10,881 nucleotides of DNA from Phoronis pallida (taxonomy: Eukaryota > Phoronida > Phoronidae). The position numbers were made by a program, and so were the translations under genes. Below, piece after piece: positions 7,701 to 10,881 of this stretch (its first letter is position 1; each line of letters begins with the position of its first letter). The DNA lies in the NCBI GenBank assembly GCA_028565715.1, contig JAOXYC010223238.1, positions 1 to 10,881 on the forward strand. Reading direction: 5' to 3'. The notes under the pieces are model-generated. The model was not told the DNA's origin and searched no databases. It was given only the letters and a program-made list of their open reading frames with translations.

Positions 7701-10033
7701 TAGATTCAACAACAAAAACATATTACAATCATTAGACTTTGTATCAAACAAATAGTGGTTCAAGTCGGGCATCTCAACAACAGCCGACAACATTAAACTC
7801 AATGGAGCTCATCATAAACCTAACATCTGATCTGTCTATTCAGTTTCAGCTTTTGTAAATATTTCTAGAATGTTTTGAATTTAAACACCATTAGAATGCC
7901 AAGCCTTGGTGATGGCATGTCAGCTGTTTAGACCCTTTGTTGGAAGTATCTTTATTGAGATATAAATGTTGAACAAGATACTTATAGGTTACTTCTAGAA
8001 ATGCCATTTGGTGTTGTGAAGGTTACCCGGCCTGACTTCCTGCCAGTTTTACAAAATTTATGTTAAAGTTGGCTGTTGTAGTTAACTTATTTCTTCTCTT
8101 CAGAGTTTTTTTGGTCTGACTCAGTTACAATTGAATATTTTGTGGACTTTTGAGGGTTCACTTAATTCTTATTAAATGGTTGGTTTCCTTTTAGGAAAAA
8201 ATATGAAAGAGAGATCAATACTTTCTTCACGCTATTTCAATTAAACTTAAAAAAAACAAATCAACTAATCCAATGATTTTATCTCAGAAAAGGCATGAGT
8301 GTAAATTTGTGGTTTTGCATTTTGTATTTTATTTTGAATGTAAAAATTGGTTATAAATGTCTTTTTTACTCTGACTTGTATTTAACAATTCCTGAACAAT
8401 TCTTCATAATCATGATTTGGAAAACATATGACCATCCAAGTTTCACTGGTGTTATAAAACCATGGATTGCCGCCAATATTGTATGCATATGTGAAGTCAA
8501 TCCAGAGGTAAATAAACTTTGGAATTTGATCTGATTGGCATTCCATACTTTCCGCACCTGGTCAGTTCTTCAAATTGTTATTTTGTTGCCCAGATTTGTT
8601 TTTGTACCGTGACTTGATTAACATTTAACAAGTCTAAAGATAATAAACTGTTGTCTGTATTTAATACCCTGGGTCTGAGATTGAACCAAAACTCACTACA
8701 GTTTAGAAGAAAACAAGGATTTCTCTATTTTCTAGTAAATTTTAGAATTTGATAAAAAAAATCTTGTTTTTTACTATCATTTATTTACAAGATGTAAGCC
8801 TGTTAAAAAGAAAAAAGCATTTCTTCGTTTTCTGATAAATTTCATAATTTGGTTTAAAAAAATCTCATGAGAGAGTTACCATAATCATTTATCATATAAG
8901 TTGTAAGTAAGCCTTTTTTACATTTTATTGGCTAACTATTCTATTGGGCATTAAATCCCTGGGGAAAAAACGAAATAACAAGCAGAGATTTCACAAAATA
9001 TGCTACGTAGTTTCGAAACTCTGGCTGATTTATTGTATGATTTGGCTAAATCTACAAGGCCTTACTTATGCACCATCCAGACATGGAGAGGACGGAGTAA
9101 GTAACATTACTCCACAACTCCACATCCTGTAGCTTGTGTCGAATATCCAAATTTGATTATGCACTCTATTCGAAAGAAAAAGAAGAAGAAGAAGAAGAAC
9201 ATTGTCCTACCTGTGATGCAATCATAGTCCACTTGTAGATAATTACTGTGTCGCTCACAGGACGGTAACCATGTCCCTTCTGTCACGGGTAACGAACAGT
9301 TCTGTGTCCCCACGCAGTGATACTGTTGTCTTTGAGATGAGGTACAGTCTCCAGGACTGTATGAACATTTATGTGAGTCGCTGTACCCATGTAATACTTG
9401 TACTATCTGTAACATCTGACCGACGGGACAACTGGCGTTCAGCGCTGTCACTTTGCTGTCGAGACAGGTACTTGTATGGTACACTCCTGTAGATAGGTTA
9501 AGCAAGTTATTATAATATCTACCATATTTTACCATTATTTTAACACACTGTGTGCTTGCAGTGGATGCTATCAGACATTTAAAAAAATGTCTGCATTGCA
9601 TCCACTGCAGGATTGCTTCCAAAATGGAAAATAGCAATGTTAGAGCTATAGCCCTTGAATACGGCCAAAACTCTAGTGTGCACTTTTAAGGACACTGCAG
9701 TTAAACAGAGGAATGCAGTTTTTGTAGAATCTGAATTTTATTTTCAGTTGAATCTATGACAAGAACAAAATCAGTTGATTTTCCTTTTGTTCTAAACATT
9801 TTAATGTTCTATTTTATTTCCTCATTCAATGTTTGTGCCAAATTGGAATTATTTTGGCATTGTTGTCAATTGCTCAACCAGACAATCGTCATAGTCCTTT
9901 AGAAGTCATTCGTTTGTGAGGTAATCTGAGTCCAACTCTTGAGTTAATTACCAGGTAATCCATCACACTTACCTGTCACCATCATGATGTAATTCAGCAC
10001 AAGAAATACCAGCTTGTCTCCACTGTCAATCAT
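1578..10033 (-). CDS. SUEL lectin-CUB single-pass membrane protein, five coding exons
   Basis: Joined minus-strand exons 10033-9973, 9486-9211, 5173-4829, 2199-1954 and 1708-1578 give 1059 nt, or 352 residues plus TGA. Each intron has GT at its 5' end and AG at its 3' end, and all four are phase 1, so every internal exon is a symmetric 1-1 module. Predicted layout: signal peptide about 1-20, SUEL lectin domain about 22-112, CUB domain about 114-227, Thr/Ser/Pro-containing stalk about 228-309, membrane helix about 311-333, cytoplasmic tail 334-352. N-glycosylation sequons lie at N37, N83, N122, N169 and N295, all on the predicted outer side. From the families, SUEL domains bind galactosides or rhamnose or act in adhesion GPCRs, and CUB domains mediate extracellular protein or glycan binding. 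A cell-surface recognition or adhesion receptor is therefore inferred; the ligand is unknown. The long introns could hide a further phase-1 exon that I did not see. Confidence 0.85.
1709..1953 (-). other. Intron 4 (245 nt, phase 1)
   Basis: GTAAGA at the 5' end and TTGTTGCAG at the 3' end bound this short AT-rich intron between the stalk and membrane exons. I see no internal feature. Confidence 0.8.
1954..2199 (-). CDS. Coding exon 4: Thr/Ser-rich extracellular stalk
   Basis: This 246-nt, phase 1-1 exon encodes residues 228-309. It is low-complexity, rich in Thr, Ser, Lys, Glu, Pro and Gln, with a run of six threonines (241-247 region: SKTTTTTTVLPPTEG). There are no cysteines and no hydrophobic core. 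One N-glycosylation sequon is present at N295, and the many Thr/Ser next to Pro suggest mucin-type O-glycosylation. It probably acts as an extended spacer holding the lectin and CUB domains away from the membrane. The acceptor is CATTCTTACAG ending at 2200 and the donor is GTAAGA at 1953-1948. The exon has no homology signature of its own; support comes from the frame continuity on both sides and the splice sites. Confidence 0.82.
2702..2709. promoter_or_regulatory. CRE-like palindrome TGACGTCA
   Basis: This is a full 8-bp consensus for CREB/ATF-type bZIP factors, inside intron 3 and about 55 bp from an AP-1-like TGACTCA at 2643-2649. A second full copy lies at 5478-5485 in intron 2. Motif match only; no proof of function. 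Confidence 0.25.
2774..2880. repeat. 57-bp tandem duplication
   Basis: Two adjacent copies start at 2774 and 2831 with AGATTGATATATTT and share ATAAACAA and GAAGGCATATAAA. A third isolated GGAAGGCATATAAAACC occurs at 3119-3135. The repeat lies inside intron 3 and has no evident function. Confidence 0.7.
3738..3776. repeat. Short stem-loop in intron 3
   Basis: TCAATA and TTGTACC on the left pair with GGTACAA and TATTGA on the right, with a symmetric 3-nt internal loop and a 7-nt apical loop. Confidence 0.6.
4010..4276. mobile_element. Palindromic MITE-like element flanked by TA
   Basis: Arms 4010-4128 and 4153-4276 are long inverted repeats around a loop of about 24 nt. Shared blocks include AACTGATTTCAATTTA, ATGTCCTGACATGTTTCACAT, CACAGGAAT[AG]ATGAATATTGG and GTGTGTGATG, read on the plus strand in the left arm and reverse-complemented in the right. 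The outer ends AAATAAAAAC and GTTTTCATTT are each flanked by TA (4008-4009 and 4277-4278), compatible with the TA target duplication of Tc1/mariner elements. It has no coding capacity, so it would be a non-autonomous element mobilised in trans. Superfamily assignment rests only on the TA and is tentative. Confidence 0.75.
4829..5173 (-). CDS. Coding exon 3: CUB domain
   Basis: This 345-nt, phase 1-1 exon encodes residues 113-227 and a complete CUB domain of about 110 residues. The four canonical cysteines are C120, C149, C178 and C191. Family hallmarks include SGYIASPNYPQSYG (131-144), the C-x-I-x-V strand (149-153), the FDVIDMNL strand, the YYDCLMM segment (typical C-x-YD-x-L region) and the closing KGFWIFYR strand. 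D177 sits where calcium-binding CUB domains carry an aspartate, but I cannot establish the full calcium site. The acceptor is TCTCTATTTTAG ending at 5174 and the donor is GTAAGT at 4828-4823. Joining to exon 2 makes an alanine codon. CUB domains mediate extracellular protein or carbohydrate binding, so this is likely the second ligand-binding unit. Confidence 0.92.
6552..6767. repeat. Foldback element of two head-to-head tRNA-like units (locus 2)
   Basis: Termini TTTTGTAAAGACAAAAAAT (left) and TTTTTTCTGTCTTTACAAAA (right) are inverted, and the arms 6552-6611 and 6712-6767 pair well. The left arm holds a nearly complete tRNA-like unit on the minus strand: box A-like GGTAGTCTAGAGG (6643-6631), then GGGAGACCCGGG and a perfect box B GGTTCGATTCC (6598-6588). 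The right arm keeps only the 3' half, with a damaged box B (GGGTCGATTACC, 6720-6731). The tail ending in CTGTCTTTACAAAA resembles that of the 685-904 element, and total length is nearly equal (216 versus 220 bp). A (TA)n tract sits in the loop at about 6694-6707. It is not a working tRNA gene because the 5' and 3' acceptor segments do not pair. Confidence 0.72.
7345..7427. repeat. Three imperfect copies of a short AT-rich repeat
   Basis: The motif TTTAAATG followed by CAAAACCA occurs three times at roughly 30-bp spacing (near 7349, 7378 and 7408), with T-runs before each copy. It lies within intron 2 and is probably slippage-derived. Confidence 0.6.
8711..8920. repeat. Diverged tandem duplication of about 100 bp
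   Basis: Copy 1 (about 8711-8803) and copy 2 (about 8811-8920) align along their length. Matching blocks are ATTTCT, TTTTCT, TAAATTT, AATTTG, AAAAAAATCT, ATCATTTAT and TGTAA followed by GCCT. Copy 2 carries a few small insertions. It lies in intron 2 and is non-coding. Confidence 0.6.
9175..9199. repeat. GAA/TTC microsatellite next to the exon 2 donor
   Basis: AAG/GAA triplets run on the plus strand up to 9199. On the transcribed minus strand this is a TTC tract that starts about 12 nt after the exon 2 donor (GT at 9210-9209). In the open frame that reads through the donor it gives a meaningless polyphenylalanine. Confidence 0.85.
9211..9486 (-). CDS. Coding exon 2: SUEL / rhamnose-binding lectin domain
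   Basis: This 276-nt, phase 1-1 exon encodes residues 21-113 and holds one whole SUEL (galactose/rhamnose-binding lectin) domain. Eight cysteines are present at C28, C40, C61, C68, C78, C84, C97 and C110, matching the eight half-cystines of the family. Recognisable family blocks are ASCPVGQMLQIVQV near the N-terminus, HCVGTQNCSLPV in the middle, and PSCERHSNYLQVDYDC at the end, which corresponds to the usual DPC...KYL.V.Y.C. The family YGR motif is replaced by HGY (53-55) and DPC by PSC (95-97), so rhamnose or galactose binding is uncertain. The acceptor is CTATCTACAG ending at 9487. The donor is GTAGGA from 9210, followed closely by a pyrimidine-rich (TTC)n tract on the transcribed strand. 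Confidence 0.9.
9487..9972 (-). other. Intron 1 (486 nt, phase 1)
   Basis: The intron lies between the signal-peptide and lectin exons, with GTAAGT and CTATCTACAG boundaries. Its only distinct content is the stem-loop at 9557-9609. Confidence 0.78.
9557..9609. repeat. Stem-loop in intron 1
   Basis: TGCAGTGGATGC (9557-9568) pairs perfectly with GCATCCACTGCA (9598-9609), and AGACATTT (9573-9580) with AAATGTCT (9585-9592). An internal bulge of four versus five bases separates the stems, and the loop is AAAA. It sits about 70 nt upstream of the lectin exon acceptor in the direction of transcription. Confidence 0.8.
9973..10033 (-). CDS. Coding exon 1: start codon and signal peptide
   Basis: This 61-nt exon starts at ATG 10033-10031 and reads MIDSGDKLVFLVLNYIMMVT, ending on the first base of codon 21. 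The run LVFLVLNYIMMV is hydrophobic and fits a secretory signal peptide, although the N-terminus has two acidic residues and only one lysine before the core. The start is fixed by in-frame stops just upstream (TGA, then TAA). The donor matches consensus, with GTAAGT at 9972-9967. Joining to the acceptor before 9486 gives a glycine codon and continues in frame into the lectin domain. Confidence 0.78.
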
Positions 10034-10088
10034 CTTGTGTCATTACTGGAGTCCTCTAGGATTAGTTTGTGTTGGCATAGCTCATAAT
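10034..10088 (-). promoter_or_regulatory. 5' UTR segment with upstream AUGs and possible splice acceptor
   Basis: Directly upstream of the start codon, the minus strand has a pyrimidine-rich tract followed by CAACTTCACAG ending at 10089, a good 3' splice site. Exon 1 may therefore begin at 10088 and be preceded by a non-coding exon further upstream. Between 10088 and the start are three short upstream AUG frames. Two close before the main AUG: one of seven codons and one of eleven codons, the latter in the main frame and ending at TAA. The third, ATGACACAAGATGATTGA, overlaps the main start in another frame. This could reduce translation initiation. No TATA box can be assigned with confidence. 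Confidence 0.4.
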
Positions 10089-10881
10089 CTGTGAAGTTGA
10101 AAAAAGATTTTTTTTTTTAAAATGACATGTTTTGAAAATTTAAAGTTACTGGGTCTTAATGATCCACCCCCGGGAATCCACCTCACTGAAAAGGTGCAAA
10201 AAGTCCAGAAATGAATTCCATGTTTATAATGATTGAAGAAGCATTTTAAAATTGTGTTACAAACCTCTGTCTAATGATGCAAACAAGGTTGGGAGTACCA
10301 ACAGCTTTGTATTACAGTATTGTATTGTATCAAATGTAATTTAATTCAAATCACCAGCATATATACAAAACATGATAGAATGAATCATCGAAACTATTAT
10401 CTGCCAATGCATGTTTACACAACCAATGTAAATGATATTAGAATGATTATAATTCCAGTGGAACAGAAGTATAATTATTCAAATGTCATACTTCCTGGAT
10501 GGATAAAGAACTATATTTTGTTAATGTAAATGCTGTTTTAACATCTTTAAAACAACTCTAAAACATATGACACAAATACAATTTCAAACACAAAATATTA
10601 TATATATATTATGTGTTTTCAAATAAAAACTTGAATTGCAAAATCAAAAAACTATGAATGTGCATGACTGTATCAGTGCCCCAACCCCTCCTAACAATAA
10701 TTGCAACAAACCCCCCACAATTTTCCACAGACAGTTCCTGTCTAATACCCCATCTTCAATAAAAAAACATAGTCTATTTTGATTTAAATTTTCACAGTCT
10801 TTTTAAAATTTGTTGTGCCTGTGCCATCAACTCAAAAATCTTAAAATAGAATAGAAATCCTACCAAAAGAAACCAAACTGG
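10089..10881. other. Upstream flank of the receptor gene
   Basis: No gene is recognised. Notable composition: a C-rich stretch at about 10678-10728, which gives several G-runs on the gene's sense strand, and an AT-alternating tract at about 10596-10610. The promoter may be here or beyond the window, given the possible acceptor at 10089. Confidence 0.45.

Larger units (their letters stand above)
5174..9210 (-). other. Intron 2 (4037 nt, phase 1)
   Basis: This is the largest intron, between the SUEL and CUB exons, with GTAGGA and TATTTTAG boundaries. It contains the second inverted tRNA-like element (6552-6767), a triple short repeat (7345-7427), a diverged duplication (8711-8920) and a GAA tract (9175-9199). 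No minus-strand frame flanked by phase-1 splice sites and carrying a known extracellular domain was seen. The stretches 5180-6550 and 7430-8710 otherwise look like plain AT-rich intron. Confidence 0.7.

Noticed and set aside
8295-8534. Plus-strand 79-codon frame
   Set aside because: It is AT-driven hydrophobic translation with no domain, and a minus-strand frame of similar quality overlaps it.
8666-8692. ACCCTGGGTCTGAGATTGAACC as tRNA-SINE remnant
   Set aside because: It only partly resembles the reverse complement of a box B, with no second landmark and no tail shared with the other two loci.
9271-9492. Plus-strand open frame opposite the lectin exon
   Set aside because: It is an antisense shadow of exon 2 with no domain signature.
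9107-9637. Continuous 176-codon minus-strand open frame
   Set aside because: The frame runs through intron on both sides of exon 2. Its start lies in the intron 1 hairpin and its end includes a polyphenylalanine from the GAA tract. Only 9211-9486 is coding.
10678-10728. G-quadruplex on the gene's sense strand upstream of the start
   Set aside because: There are several G-runs, but the spacers are long and irregular, so stable folding is doubtful.

Overview
This is AT-rich animal genomic DNA. It has long AT-rich introns, GT-AG splice sites, dispersed tRNA-derived repeats and foldback elements, and no bacterial-type gene packing. The domain content (SUEL/rhamnose-binding lectin plus CUB) and the repeat style suggest a marine invertebrate, most plausibly a mollusc or another lophotrochozoan. 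That assignment is inference, because no species marker is visible.

One gene can be reconstructed with confidence. It lies on the minus strand and fills most of the window as five coding exons: 10033-9973 (signal peptide), 9486-9211 (SUEL-type lectin domain), 5173-4829 (CUB domain), 2199-1954 (Thr/Ser-rich stalk) and 1708-1578 (transmembrane helix, short basic tail, stop). All four introns are phase 1. The exons join in one frame to 1059 nt, giving 352 residues plus a stop. The predicted product is a small secretory-pathway type I membrane protein with the order signal - SUEL lectin - CUB - stalk - membrane helix - basic cytoplasmic tail. Both the lectin and the CUB domain keep their full cysteine sets. 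The usual sugar-contact motifs of rhamnose-binding lectins (YGR and DPC) are altered, so ligand specificity cannot be assumed.

Layout by region: 1-185 has a short repeated decamer cluster; 685-904 is an inverted pair of tRNA-like elements; about 1330-1577 is the likely 3' UTR with an AATAAA on the minus strand; 1578-10033 is the gene. Intron 4 (1709-1953) is short. Intron 3 (2200-4828) holds a 57-bp tandem duplication, a CRE-like palindrome, a short hairpin and a 267-bp palindromic MITE flanked by TA. Intron 2 (5174-9210) holds a second inverted tRNA-like pair, small tandem repeats, a diverged ~100-bp duplication and a GAA tract close to the exon 2 splice donor. Intron 1 (9487-9972) holds a clear stem-loop. 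The upstream flank (10034-10881) has three short upstream AUGs and a possible splice acceptor, suggesting a further 5' non-coding exon.

I found no second convincing gene, functional tRNA, rRNA, CRISPR array or autonomous transposon. The most notable items are the compact SUEL-CUB membrane receptor and two unrelated loci of nearly the same size (220 and 216 bp) that share one foldback architecture built from head-to-head tRNA-like units.
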